From Lamellibrachia columna (lineage: Eukaryota > Annelida > Polychaeta > Sabellida > Siboglinidae), in the NCBI GenBank assembly GCA_963662155.1, contig OY759263.1, positions 40,362,544 to 40,426,543 of the forward strand: 64,000 bases of DNA, written 5' to 3'. Below the pieces are notes generated by a model, which was not told the origin of the DNA, did not search any database, and was given only the letters and a program-made list of their open reading frames with translations. This document shows positions 26,197 to 39,489 of the stretch, one piece after another. The position numbers and the translations under genes were made by a program. How positions within the stretch are numbered: the first letter of the stretch is position 1; each line of letters opens with the position of its first letter.

Positions 26197-26455
26197 GAAC
26201 ATCATCACCGTGTGTTACAGCGAAGATCCAGATGGAGACAACAATATTAATCAACGCCACCGCAGAATACCTAAACCGAAGAAGTCGGCGAGTGAGAATA
26301 GAGGCAGACGTCCTACCAAGTATGACAAGGTTTTGTTCCGGCTCTGTCGCCATGGCTGTGCGTCGCCGGATACTGTGGGTGGCGTGCACTCGGCTCTCTC
26401 CCGCCAGCACGTCGCCCATGACGTGTACACAGATCGCACACGCGTCGTCCTCCTC
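23587..26455 (-). CDS. C-terminal exons of a beta-propeller protein, possibly LRRK/Roco-type
   Basis: Five consecutive minus-strand exons agree in phase and splice sites: 26455-26317, 25889-25824, 25339-25131, 24747-24619 and 23967-23587 (stop at 23,587). They encode about 307 residues. Propeller-like strands are evident: VLVYGTKSGCVFGM, LVVYERHGLAVLDFGK, SVYDLRC, NVSFWNMREQNTILCINIQ. The order of segments, especially a blade ending in xxWxxREQNxxLCxxI followed by an acidic insert and a last blade with xxVLVxYxxxGLxVxD, resembles the C-terminal WD40 domain of LRRK kinases. That is a by-eye judgement, and no kinase or Roc/COR exon is in the window. The acidic insert (GGDDDDH) and the Gly/Ser linker exon look fast-evolving. 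The 25,824-25,889 exon is the least certain. Confidence 0.6.
24134..24224. repeat. (CAA)n microsatellite
   Basis: About 90 bp of pure caa units in an intron of the minus-strand propeller gene. The antisense poly-Leu frame is an artefact. Confidence 0.97.
24450..24612 (+). repeat. GGTGG-rich minisatellite beside a splice site
   Basis: Imperfect units of ggtggaggtgggggtggctg fill 160 bp starting within about 10 bp of the donor of the 24,747-24,619 exon. The G-rich strand is the template strand of the minus-strand gene and has many GG/GGG tracts able to form quadruplexes. Confidence 0.93.
26020..26130. mobile_element. 111-bp MITE with TA target site (mariner-like)
   Basis: Starts caatcgaacctgcttaagcg and ends with the approximate inverse (cgcttttaaaagacaggttt, then gattg). 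TA dinucleotides flank both ends (26,018-26,019 and 26,131-26,132). Internal gaccacctgt words repeat. Terminal inverted repeats plus a TA site are the hallmark of Tc1/mariner MITEs. A CAT-rich microsatellite follows immediately. Confidence 0.6.
26131..26196. repeat. (TCG/TCA)n then (CAT)n microsatellite
   Basis: Trinucleotide tract next to the 3' end of the MITE. The minus-strand poly-Asp frame here is an artefact of the repeat. Confidence 0.95.
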
Positions 26456-26727
26456 CTGGACACAACGATAGCATTTGTTTTATTCAATCATTTCCTCGTG
26501 CCAGGTATTTGGAACGACCGACTGAGCCGCGTCGTGTACGCTTTTGTGATGACTGTTGTGTAGCCCACGTACGGTAGGTTATACATGTACCCCATGAGTG
26601 GGATTTTTTACTTCTCTTGGCATAGACACCAGGTATATAGTACTGTATACACGGGACCAACGGCGATTAGTGTCTCATCCGAAATTTGGGTGAACGAAAT
26701 TGTCCAAGTTTCGAAACGGCAGCAAGT

Positions 26728-27534
26728 GGACTGTCGACTGACAAGTGGACTCGAACCCGGTCCTGTCGACTGACAAGTGGACTCAAACCCCGGTCCTGTC
26801 GACTGACAAGTGGACTAGAACCCCGGTCCTGTCGACTGACAAGTGGACTCGAACCCTGGTCCTGTCGACTGACAAGTGGACTCGAACCCTGGTCCTGTCG
26901 ACTGACAAGTGGACTCGAACCCCGGTCCTGTCGACTGACAAGTGGGCTCGAACCCCTGTCCTGTCATGTGACAAGTGGACTCGAACCCCGGTCCTGCCTA
27001 CTGACAAGTGGACTCGAACCCTGGTCCTGTCGACTGACAAGTGGACTCGAACCCTGATCCTGTCGACTGACAAGTGGAATCGAACACCGGTTCTGTCGAC
27101 TGACAAGTGGACTCGAACCCTGGTCCTGTCGACTGACAAGTGGACTCGAACCCTGGTCCTGTCGACTGACAAATGGACTCGAACCCTGGTCCTGTCGACT
27201 GACAAGTGGACTCGAACCCCGGTCCTGTCGACTGACAAGTGGACTCGAACCCTGGTCCTGTCGACTGACAAGTGGACTCGAACCCCGGTCCTGTCGACTG
27301 ACAAGTGGACTTGAACCCTGGTCCTATCGACTGACAAGTTGACTCGAACCCCGGTCCTGTCGACTGACAAGTGGGCTCGAACCCCTGTCCTGTCATGTGA
27401 CAAGTGGACTCGAACCCCGGTCCTGCCTACTGACAAGTGGACTCGAACCCCGGTCCTGTCGAATGACAAGTGGATTCGAACCCTGGTCCTGTCAACTGAC
27501 AAGTGGAATCGAACCCCAGTCCTGTCGACTGACA
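26728..27534. repeat. 33-bp minisatellite, about 24 copies
   Basis: The unit (ctgtcgactgacaagtggac, then tcgaaccccggtc) contains a GTCGAC palindrome. Since 33 is a multiple of three the array is open in several frames on both strands (189 aa on plus, 239 aa on minus). A two-unit variant block (gtgggctcg, then gtcatgtgac, then tgcctactgac) occurs at 26,942 and again at 27,371, exactly 13 units apart. It lies in an intron of the propeller gene; no evidence that it is translated. Confidence 0.97.
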
Positions 27535-27851
27535 GTCCGGCGCCCTGTCCGCCCAGCTACCGCGCCCCACTCCTTGACTAGGTGAAACACTACGATCCCA
27601 CAGTAACGATCAAGCGATGCGCGTTCGTATCACACGAAAACCACGTGACATGTATGTGCCTCCCTACAGTATTCACATACAATGTTAACCACGCAAAACG
27701 CGGCAACACGTCCACAGTTCAAGAGTGACAATGGCGCATCGTGACGGCGCATCGTGAAGGCGGCTTCACTAGTGAGCAGAAGCTGTTGACCTCAAGTGAC
27801 GCCGGACCACGTATACTACTTGGAGAAGATCCACTCGGGTCAGGGCATTCG

Positions 27852-28018
27852 AATGATGGGTTGAATATCTTGTGCTAATACAACACCAACACTGGCGAGA
27901 CTACCGATGGGGCGGCTCGCCAGAACTGCTGGTGGACAAGCACAGCCGCGTGGAAGTGTTCGGCGCCTCCGCCAGCCCAGGTGCGGCAGAGCTGCTGCGA
28001 GAGACCCGGCTTCGGTGA
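27852..28018. other. GC-rich coding-like segment, strand uncertain
   Basis: On plus, a frame reads GGSPELLVDKHSRVEVFGAS with GC-rich third positions, then a donor-like CCCAG|GTGCGG. On minus, a frame after a cgcag acceptor reads APNTSTRLCLSTSSSGE and ends at a donor-like CATCG|GTAGTC. The minus reading would fall where the propeller gene lacks an exon, but its exit phase (2) does not fit the next exon. Only one reading can be real, if either is. Confidence 0.3.
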
Positions 28019-28722
28019 ATGGGGCACTGCTCAAGGGTGGGGGAGGAGGGGATATGGTGAAGGTACTTAGTGGGGGTGGGGGAGGCGTGGGACAGACTGC
28101 TGCGCGACGATCCGGGGAGCCGCGGCAACAACAGAAGAGGCGCGCTGGTACTTTAATACTATTAGTAAGACTACGAGGAGTGACTTTTCCAGTGCGTGTA
28201 TGAGTGTATGACTCGCGCAGTATTATGATGACAGCGTCACGCCCTGCACTCACCCGTATGTAAATGAGCCATTCAGCAGTCGCGTGGATATCATAACATG
28301 TAGTTCCCGGAGCGTGCTTCGGCTTATCGCGTTTCCCATTCGTTGGAACTTCCGGCGATTTACCCAGCCTTATAAGAGGAGTAATATCGCTGTCATCGAT
28401 TCTGAGGATCACGGGAAGTATTACGTCATTTATTCGTATAAGCTAATTGGGTATTTTCATGAGCTGTAAAATAAGACATGTATTTTACTGAATTGTTAAT
28501 GTCATTCAACTTGAACTTTGAACAATAAGCTACATTATGGCTGTGGTATGCAGTGTTATGTCCATGAACGTAAATAAACAAACGTTTACAGTGAGGCATG
28601 TAACAGTTCTATATCTCGACTGAAAGTCGCATAAACTTAAATTATTGTATTTAAGAATAAACCTTACAATTAACATTTGCGTTGAAGCCGTTAATGGTTA
28701 GAAGGTCTGACCAAACTCCTAC

Positions 28723-28951
28723 CTGAACACGTGACAGCCGTCGTTTGCCAGTCCAACAAAGGCGACGTTTCCGAGCGTCGTGACGGAAGTGATGCGTCCC
28801 TCTAGCGGGTGATACAGCAGCTTGTAATCAATGTCCTTGATGTTTTTCAAGGTAGCGTCGTCGATGTCAAGAGTCGTGTTTGCACTCATATTGGCCGAGG
28901 ATGTATTCACTGCCGCGATGGTAGACTCCTCAACCAGGTAACACGCCGACG
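28723..28951 (-). CDS. upstream propeller exon, probably of the same gene
   Basis: Acceptor cccatacacag precedes 28,951 and donor AG|GTAGGAG ends at 28,723. In frame it encodes about 76 residues ending RITSVTTLGNVAFVGLAND, then GCHVF, a typical propeller strand pair. There are NTS/NMS/NTT sequons and a Lys/Asp-rich loop before it. It enters in phase 1 and leaves in phase 2, while the next firm exon (26,455) starts in phase 0, so at least one exon between them is missing from this model. Confidence 0.55.
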
Positions 28952-29109
28952 CTGTGTATGGGAAGTAGTTGGTTAGGTGGCGAAACAACATCATTGTTTG
29001 ATTAGGAAGCCATGGACACAAATTCAGTTACCGAATGAGCTAGATATTAGTTTTGTAGCGACGCGTCCTAGATTTTGATATATTAAACCACAAGCAAAAC
29101 CGGTTCCTT

Positions 29110-30546
29110 CTCCACGTGGAGGTGCTCAACCCTAGTGGTGGTTCCTATGAGAGCGACTGTAAAGTCTTCCACAAACAACACCGGTTCCTTCTCCACGTGA
29201 AGGTGCTCAACCCTAGTGCTGGCTCCTATGAGAGCGACTGTAAAGTCTTCCACAAACAAAACCGGTTCCTTCTCCACGTGGAGGTGCTCAACCCTAGTGG
29301 TGGCTCCAATGAGAGCGACTGTAAAGTCTTCCACAAACAAAACCGGTTCCTTCTCCACGTGGAGGTGCTCAACCCTAGTGGTGGCTCCAATGAGAGCGAC
29401 TGTAAAGTCTTCCACAAACAAAACCGGTCCCTTCTCCACGTGAAGTTGCTCAACCCTAGTGGTGGCTCCTATGAGAGCGACTGTAAAGTCTTCCACAAAC
29501 AAAACCGATTCCTTCTCCACGTGGAGGTGCTCAACCCTAGTGGTGGCTCCAATGAGAGCGACTGTAAAGTCTTCCACAAACAAAACCGGTTCCTTCTCCA
29601 CGTGAAGGTGCTCAACCCTAGTGGTGGTTCCTATGAGAGCGACTGTAAAGTCTTCCACAAACAAAACCGGTTCCTTCTCCACGTGGAGGTGCTCAACCCT
29701 AGTGGTGGCTCCAATGAGAGCGACTGTAAAGTCTTCCACAAGCAAAACCGGTTCCTTCTCCACGTGGAGGTGCGCAACCCTAGTGGTGGCTCCTATGAGA
29801 GCGACTGTAAAGTCTTCCACAAACAAAACCAGTTCCTTCTCCACGTGGAGGTGCTCAACCCTAGTGGTGGCTCCTATGAGAGCGACTGTAAAGTCTTCCA
29901 CAAACAAAACCAGTTCCTTCTCCACGTGGAGGTGCTCAACCCTAGTGGTGGTTCCTATGAGAGCGACTGTAAAGTCTTCCACAAACAAAACCGGTTCCTT
30001 CTCCACGTGAAGGTGCTCAACCCTAGTGGTGGTTCCTATGAGAGCGACTGTAAAGTCTTCCACAAACAAAACCAGTTCCTTCTCCACGTGGAGGTGCTCA
30101 ACCCTAGTGGTGGCTCCTATGAGAGCGACTGTAAAGTCTTCCACAAACAAAACCAGTTCCTTCTCCACGTGGAGGTGCTCAACCCTAGTGGTGGTTCCTA
30201 TGAGAGCGACTGTAAAGTCTTCCACAAACAAAACCGGTTCCTTCTCCACGTGAAGGTGCTCAACCCTAGTGGTGGTTCCTATGAGAGCGACTGTAAAGTC
30301 TTCCACAAACAAAACCGGTTCCTTCTCCACGTGGAGGTGCTCAACCCTAGTGGTGGCTCCAATGAGAGCGACTGTAAAGTCTTCCACAAGCAAAACCGGT
30401 TCCTTCTCCACGTGGAGGTGCGCAACCCTAGTGGTGGCTCCTATGAGAGCGACTGTAAAGTCTTCCACAAACAAAACCAGTTCCTTCTCCACGTGGAGGT
30501 GCTCAACCCTAGTGGTGGTTCCTATGAGAGCGACTGTAAAGTCTTC
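29110..30546. repeat. 81-bp minisatellite, about 17.7 copies, open on both strands
   Basis: Unit of 81 bp = 27 codons. The plus frame repeats LNPSGGSYESDCKVFHKQNR plus seven residues over 29,116-30,546; the minus frame repeats VLFVEDFTVALIGATTRVEH plus seven over most of the array. Variant units recur in a fixed order: units 7-10 match 15-18 and units 9/10-11-12 match 13-14-15. Blocks of 8 and 3 units were therefore copied. No start, signal peptide or splice evidence supports translation. It lies in the intron upstream of the 28.7-28.95 kb propeller exon. Confidence 0.97.
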
Positions 30547-32250
30547 GTAGGAGTCACTGGCCCCTTATTAAGTTATATTGTGTTTGTATTTTTCCATATG
30601 AACATATTAATATATATTTTGTTTCTATCACTCAGTTTTTTATTTGTATTGTAAACGGGGTCAAAATACACTTTCTTGTTCTAGTAATCATCCTACACCT
30701 GTGCATTACTGTTGTGAGAATCCTAAGAGTGTAATGTTCTGCAGCCCCGATGTGTTTTCTTGCTTACGGTTAGATGTCTACTCGACCCAACTTGCTTAGT
30801 GTCTAATGAGACACGTGTTTATGCAATTGACGTGGCAGGATTACTACCAGTCAAATGGCTGAGGGCAACGCAATCAGGCAGATTAGCATGCGTGCGGAAA
30901 ACGAATAACTATTAGTCTAATTACTGTTTGCAGGTCAGAGTGAGTTTCTGGCTCGCAGTGCTTGGACTGAGTTCACCTCAAAACTGTAATCTTTAATAAG
31001 ACCCCCACGCACAAAAAAGGTTCAAAGATTATTTACTTCTATAGATTAGCCCCTTAATGTTTTTTGTTGTTGTAATTAGCATTGGACCTACAACTGCTGA
31101 AATGTATTATATGCTACTTACGCTGTCACTCTGTCACACATACTATTATTATTGTGCCACTAATTCCTTTCGCAAAGGCACATGGAAAGGTAGACCTTTA
31201 TCGGTTAAAATAACTTAAAGTGTACCAGTGCCAAAATACTGCCTTCCTTCTTTAGCCATATCTCAGAGGATCAATACTGCCGATATTACAATATCATGGC
31301 CATATCCGTATAGGCTGGCATATTATCATTTACAAAATACTATATATTGTCCATACCCAAGAATATAATCCAAAGTTTTGTGACGCCGTCAAGGGGTCCA
31401 CATGGGCAAAAACAGCACGTCTCTTTGAAAATGTTCTCAATGACAATGCTTTTATTTAGTCAACGGACATACTCTATCTAAATAAATTTGTTAGAGTAGC
31501 GTTGCGCCATGTGCAAGCGCATCTAACGATGATCAACACCTTTCTGTATGATGCCCAGTACATACCGCATATAGCACATTTATCTTGTCCACGGACTTAA
31601 TGTTGACTTACGACAGTTGTCTTTGGGAAATATCACAAATTCAACATTAATACATGAGGATAAGCAGTATGCTAATTTAACATTATAATACATCATAAAG
31701 TAATCTTATATTCATGTGTGCTATGTGGCTATTGCAGTTGAGCGACAACAGGCACACAAACTTATACGTTAAAAATACCCTTTTAAGAATGTTGTTTACG
31801 ACAGACAGTTGCTCTAAAAGATATATGTGTTCAAGGCACAAAATAATATTTGGGTACTAATAGTGTAACTATATCTAGTTGATTGGCACCAAAAAAGCAA
31901 TAATAGTTTCACTAAAACTAACTCTCCAATGAGTTGAAATTGAATGAAATGTTTATTACGAAACAGCAAAAATATGTTTACTACGACAGGTGTTCCCAAC
32001 GTTTCTCAGCTAAATGCCCCAAAATGTCCGCTTTCTACCCGAGGACCCAGCTTTGTGTTTCACACGTAATGTGCCATCTAAAAACAATGTTGCATATTTG
32101 CCGAGAACCCCTTGGAATTTTATCGCGGCCCCGGGGGTCCCCACCCCCTAGTTTGAGAACCCCCGTTTTCCGACAGTAATGCTTAAACATATTTTTGTAA
32201 CCCGTCAAGTATTTTTTATTGATTTATTCAATATAAAAATGAGACTTGTG
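30547..32250. other. no gene recognised; possible MITE at 31,988-32,170
   Basis: AT-rich intronic DNA. At 31,988 caggtgttcccaacg faces gtttgagaacccccg at 32,150-32,165 in inverted sense, a pattern common at hAT-type element ends; no clear 8-bp target duplication was found. Confidence 0.4.
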
Positions 32251-32254
32251 CATA

Positions 32255-32335
32255 CATCAAGTGTGCATACATCAAGTGTGCGTACATCAAGTGTGCATAC
32301 ATCAAGTGTGCATACATCAAGTGTGCACACACATG
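32255..32335. repeat. 15-bp tandem repeat (catacatcaagtgtg), about 5 copies
   Basis: Nearly perfect copies with one cgtac variant, close to a (CATA)n tract. Confidence 0.93.
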
Positions 32336-32416
32336 TACATTAAATTATGGATGACACAAGAAAGTGCAAACACTTATTTCCATTGTGGTCCTTAGACATC
32401 ACACACAAACATGACA

Positions 32417-32482
32417 CATACATACATACATACATACATACATACATACATACATACATACATACATACATACATACATACA
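32417..32482. repeat. (CATA)n microsatellite
   Basis: About 65 bp of pure cata units. Confidence 0.97.
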
Positions 32483-32911
32483 TGAAAAACAAGTAATTAA
32501 ATTAAAAGAATATGTTAAAATGTACATGAGTGCCACATGTCTAAATACATTCACAATAATGCTATGTAGGCTATAAAGCTTTCCTAAATCATTAAGCTAT
32601 ATAAATACGTATTATTAGATTAACAACAAAAAACGTTTAATGTTAAAATACATAAATAATAATAGCGACATTTGTAAAGAAACTTACTTCCTGATCATTA
32701 AGATATTTAACTACATACTATTTGCTAAAATAAAAAATTACAAAAGTACCACACATGTAAAATGGTATTAATAGTACATAGAGCTAGCCTCCTGGTTACT
32801 CTCTCTGCTGTGTTAAGAGCGATGCAAGAAAGACGGATGAGGAGGATTACAAGTGGAGCGAAAAGCTGCCAGTTGAGAGCAGTGGAAGAACAACTAAGGC
32901 AGTGCAGCAGT

Positions 32912-33036
32912 TGAAGAACACCAGTTGGTCTCACCCCTTTGTAAAGAACACCAGTTGGTCTCACCCCTTTGTAAAGAACACCAGTTGGTCTCACCCCTTT
33001 GTAAAGAACACCAGTTGGTTTCACCCCTTTGTAAAG
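32912..33036. repeat. 30-bp tandem repeat, 4 copies
   Basis: The unit is gaacaccagttggtctcacc followed by cctttgtaaa. It is open on both strands because 30 is a multiple of three. Confidence 0.95.
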
Positions 33037-33369
33037 ACAATTTTCGGGAAGAAAACTTCGTATCACGCACATCGGTGTTTGCCGATTTCGATATATTAAT
33101 ACATCAACTTAAATGACGCAGTGTTAGCTGCAGCACGTGCATGCCTTCGATTTAGAAACATATTTAACATATCGATGAATTTAACATTACATTTACCATA
33201 AATAGTGCTTTGTACTGACGTAGAAAAAAATTACACTAAAATGCAAAATCGTGTTTATTACGACAGACATGTTCAACACAGCCATCTTAAAAACTATTAT
33301 TGTGATTTATATATAGATATATGCATACATATATGCACCATGTATGCATGCATGTATGTATGTATGTAC

Positions 33370-34844
<1,475 letters not shown>

Positions 34845-34934
34845 CAGCCACAGCGACGTCGGGTTTATCTGAATACCTCCAAAATCAGCTAACTCGGGCA
34901 GCGCTGTGTCTTCTTCGTCGTCATAATTCGTCAT
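34845..34934 (-). CDS. possible first coding exon of the propeller gene
   Basis: ATG at 34,934 opens an acidic 30-residue frame (MTNYDDEEDTALPEL, then ADFGGIQINPTSLWL) ending at a consensus donor (CTG|GTAAGAA). It leaves in phase 0. Its distance (6 kb) and unmatched phase mean it need not belong to the same gene as the propeller exons. No other minus-strand exon was recognised between them. Confidence 0.5.
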
Positions 34935-35239
34935 GAAGCGTCGCCAATAATATAGCAACAATACGTACGACAACAATGTGTCATTCCGTAAACGAACCTA
35001 TCAAGACACGTTCGTGTGTTCGAATGTAACGTTTGGCCAGTCGTGTTAATTACAATGCCGCAGAGCTAGGCATGTACGGACATGTCAAAACAGACTGTGG
35101 CCAGATACCAGAACTTCGATCGATTGGGGAAATTGATGCTATGTTGTTATGGAAACAACCTTCACCTTAAAAGGGCAACGCTTTTTCCAAGGGATCATTA
35201 ACTAATACAAGGCGGTGTGTGCAGTGACGTTCATATTAT

Positions 35240-38200
35240 TAGAATTTAATTTAATTTATTCAACATAAACATATATGCAAGGTGCAGTAATACATAAGAA
35301 AATCGATTGAACCAAAACATAGCAATCTGGGTGCTGTGAATACGTAAAATCTAAACAATCATTTTACAAATATGCTGAAAGGAAATGCACAAAGTTATAA
35401 AACTTACATTTTGAATTCCCTATTAATAATTTACAATCTTATTTCTTAAATTGAATAATCACAATTGACTAGTTTTACAGTGTTGTAGCATTTACTTATA
35501 AGTTGCTAAGTATACTTGATATTAGAGTATACATAGGCATACATCAACCAATATATAGTACAATGTACTTAGACACACACATATAAAAAATACTAAATTG
35601 ATTATTGACATTATTCCAACTGTTCATATCTTTGTAGGAGCATTCTTTTATAATGATTTTTAAAGTGATAAACCGTTCTGCATGTCTGCAGGTCTGGATG
35701 TAATTGACTCCATAACTTAGGACCCTAATACTAATACAAGCAGCTTTTTGTGACGTTCTACTATATTTGATTTTGTAAGTGTTGTTTTTGTTGCGAGTAT
35801 TGTGATTGCGACTATCACATACTCTCTTAAAGTAACACAGTAGACGAAGCAAATTGTTCTGAACCTTAAACATGAACACCATGTTGTTGTAGTATGTCAT
35901 ATCATACAAACACGTAGAGTTTTAAAATAGAAAAAAATTGGTCTTGTGTGTGACAAGTACCCTTCAAGTTTACAGATTCTTATAGCCTTTTTCTGTAGCA
36001 CATGGAGAGTGTGAATTCTGTATTTCACCAAACTTCACAACAATAGTTCAGATATAGCATCATAAGAGTGCAGCACAAAGAATATAATGCATTACCATTC
36101 AACAAATGCTTAACTCTATTCATGACAGACACATTCTTAGCAATTACATTTTTTATCAGTCCAATCCAATTGGTAGTCAATGTGCACACCATGGAATTTT
36201 GCAATATACACTCTTTCGATATTAGTACCATTTATGCTAACTGTGGGATTATTGACAATCTTTTTCCTACTTATTACCATAAAATTAGTTTTTGAAACAT
36301 TTAAAGACAGTTTATTTGCATTAAACTATGTACTTAATTATTTTTCAAATTATGTAGATACAGCATTGCATATGTGTTGCATATTTCTGATACATGATCA
36401 CCTGTGTACAAGAAGTTTGTGTCATCAGCAAATATTATACATTTCATCATAGGTGATACTTTACACATCAGTAATATACAGGATAAATAAAATTGGTCGT
36501 AATATAGAACCTTACGGTACACCACATGTTATATTTAGGCAAGTTGAATTTGTTCCATTAATAGAGACACGCTGTCTTCTGTTGTTTAGATAGCTATGTA
36601 TCCAACTATATGCTAAACCTCTAATGCTACGATTTTCATTTTTAGTAGTATGTTATGGTCAACTGTATCAAATGCCTTTTTTAAATATATAAATACTGCA
36701 ATTGAAGACTGTGAGTTATCCACAGCTGTTGTCATTTCTTCCACAAGTTCTAATATCGCCATTGATGTTGAGTGGTTTTTTAAATCCATTTTGGCCATTG
36801 TACAGTATTTGTTTATCATTAAAAAAAACATTAATCTACCATGAAATATCTTTTCTAGTATTTTTGAAAACTGAGGTAATACTGATAATGGTCTGTAGTT
36901 TGAGAATTCTTGTGCATCGCTTGTTTTAAATATAGAAAAAACACAAGCAATTCTCATGCTATCCGGAAAGACTCCTTTTTGTAGCGAATTGTTGAATATG
37001 TGTTTTAGAATATATGGTATTACCAACTTAACTAGGCACATATCAATATCATCATGATCTTTTGAATTTTTGCTTTTAGCATTATTTACTTGTGCTAATA
37101 TCTCATCATCAGTAACAGGGTTAAGAATGTCTAGTCTACCTTTTCATTCAGATAATGAGTAAACTTTTTGTTGCATTTAGGAATATTCCTGGCTAGTGAA
37201 GAACCTATATTTGAAAAGAATTTATTAAAACATTTGCGATATTCTCATTGCCAGTGACTGTATTTGTATTGTCTTTAAACTGGGTAGGATATTCAGATCC
37301 TTTTTGCTTTTTATTAATTAGAGTATTTAAAATTCACCAAGTTTCTATCACGTTCATCTTGTTTAATTCCAGAAGGTCAGAGTAATGCTGTTTTTCTGAA
37401 TATCTCAATATGGCAGTCAGTTTATTTTTATATTTCTTGTATTTTTGCTTTTCACGTTCTGTTTTTTAAGAATTGTCTATATACGTAGTAGGTTTTTTCT
37501 TACATGCATTTTTTTATGAATTTGTCATCCATGGTTTATCGGGTTTCTTATTTTTACTGTATCATGTGTACGGTTACTGATGGGACAATTTTAGTTAAAC
37601 AAATTTGTAAACAAGTTGATAAATGTATTATATGTAATGTTGACATTCTCTTGTCATTATTTCATCCCAATTACATTTCTCTAGGTCTCTTATGAAAGCT
37701 TTCTTTCTTTCCTCATTAACTACTCTCTTCTTTGTGTGTGTTTTATTTTTTGCTTCTTGGTGTATATATTCAGTCACTACATATATATAGGCAGATAGTC
37801 ACTGACGTCATTTATCATTAAACCACCTTGTTTGTGGGAAGTCTGTTGTAAAAATATTACCTATTAGTGTTTTAGTGTCACGTGTAATTCTACTGGGTCA
37901 AGTTATCAGTGGGTCAGTGGATGTAACCCAAAACTGTATAACTGATCAACAAAATTATTTGCATCAGCATGTTCAAATCAACATTAAAGTCACCACATAA
38001 ATATACTGTTTTAGCAGGACTGTAACTAAAAATTAAGTTTATATGTTCATTTAACAATGTGAGATCTTTGTTTGGTGCTGTGTAAATGCAACATATAATT
38101 ATTCTTTTACCATTTCTCAATTTGACCTCAGCAGTTACAATTTCAGTACACTTATCAATACTTTTTGATAGAGGGGGAGGTATTTGTGTTGTAATGATTT

Positions 38201-38880
38201 TTTATGTATAGACCAACTCCTCCTCCTTTTTTGGAGCTGCAAAGTTATAACCATCCAAATGTAATGTGTTATTACTGTTTAGCCAAGTTTCAGAAAGGGT
38301 GATAACATCAAACATCACACCCACTGATCCAGTGTTGTTAAATTATCGTTCAGCATATTAAGTTTTTTTGCTATATTTCTACAATTATAATGTATTAAAG
38401 AGAAATATTCTGATCCCTGTTTCCTAAAAAAATTTCATATTAAATTGATCATCAGTATAATAATGACTATTGACCTGTAATCTGTTATAGAAATTGATGT
38501 TCGGATCAGCGTTATCACATATGATTTTTTTTATTCTCAGTATAGTTAAATGGTTGAAAGTTTAAATCTGCACATTCCTCATATAACTCTACCATATTAT
38601 CATCATCAATGCCAAAACAGAGATATATCAGATCATCATTACTGACATTACTAAATGGAAATATAGTAGTTAAACAATGTATGCAGAACCAGTTGTTAAA
38701 CTTTATTAAATAGTCATGTAGTTCCTGAAGTGATACATTTTAAATTTTTTGATGAATCCCATGTTTGCAACAGTCACAGTATATACCAGTATTCACATAA
38801 ATATTTTGCCTGCGCACATTACATGGAGAAACCATGACTGATGTAGAGGGGGTGTTTCAGCTATAGTTACCGTTTATACT
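35240..38880 (-). mobile_element. LINE, near full length but decayed (endonuclease + reverse transcriptase)
   Basis: Read on minus: an APE-type endonuclease (IICCIYTAPNKDL about 38,085; VYLCGDFNVDLNM about 37,990, with broken upstream pieces). Then a reverse transcriptase with NYRPLSVLPQFSKILEKI (about 36,900), KKAFDTVDHNILLK (about 36,640) and the catalytic FADDTNFLYTGD (about 36,420), and a post-RT tail down to about 35,545. A tail-like AATAAATTAAATTAAATT (minus strand) marks the 3' end near 35,245. Frameshifts and stops break the frame many times. The layout suits a Jockey/CR1-like LINE; clade not tested. Confidence 0.9.
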
Positions 38881-38984
38881 TTGTCTTTGCGTACAGTTAT
38901 TACTTGCAGCTGTACACTCCTCCGTCCATCCAACCCTGAACAGATCGAAAACCTCTTGATGGTCTTGTAAAGGTTTTGTCACGT

Positions 38985-39075
38985 TTCAGTTTGTACAGTA
39001 GTTTGTACAGTAGTTTGTACAGCAGTTTGTACAGTAGTTTGTACAGTAGTTTGTACAGTAGTTTGTACAGTAATT
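38985..39075. repeat. 12-bp tandem repeat (agtttgtacagt), about 7 copies
   Basis: Copies differ by single bases. Each unit contains the palindrome tgtaca. It sits at the border of retroelement relics. Confidence 0.93.
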
Positions 39076-39119
39076 TGCTTCTCAGGGTGGTCAGGTCGTC
39101 CTTCACGAAAACACTTCTG

Positions 39120-39150
39120 TAGCCGTTCACCCCCCCTCAGCCCAGCTAGG

Positions 39151-39186
<36 letters not shown>

Positions 39187-39360
39187 TTCTTCTTGCACCG
39201 CGTGATGGTAGTCTTGGCGTCTCGTCGAACGAATTTTGCTTTTCTGTCTAGACGGTGGCTCACGCTCAAGTCATGTTGAGATATGTCAACGCCCATCCAT
39301 GTCCTTTGTGACTTTAACGATGACGCTGTTTGTGTTTTCAAGCTCAAACTTCTGGGACTG
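39120..39360 (-). mobile_element. ORF1-like retroelement relic
   Basis: The minus strand reads GVDISQHDLSVSHRLDRK, then KFVRRDAKTTITRCKKN. These resemble the conserved region of LINE-type ORF1 proteins (xDISxxDxSxSHRL, then a basic RNA-binding segment). The frame is interrupted and includes a (caggct)n hexamer tract at 39,146-39,186. Confidence 0.5.
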
Positions 39361-39489
39361 TCGGCGTACCCCTATGTGTTTCCATTCTTTCCGCATACAC
39401 GCCACCCGGACTTCAGGGAAAAGGAAGAGAGCAACTACAACATGGAGTCCATGCCTCATATCCATAGAGCAATCTCGGCAGTACAACGG

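Noticed and set aside
26111..26200. Poly-Asp acidic protein
   Set aside because: A (CAT)n microsatellite artefact; the real exon of the propeller gene starts further upstream and stops at 26,317.
26728..27534. CRISPR-like array (33-bp units)
   Set aside because: Units are contiguous with no unique spacers, and the host is an animal; it is a minisatellite.
29083..30654. 512-aa and 469-aa repeat proteins
   Set aside because: Both strands are open because the 81-bp unit is a multiple of three and happens to lack stops; no sign of a gene on either strand. Kept only as a repeat.
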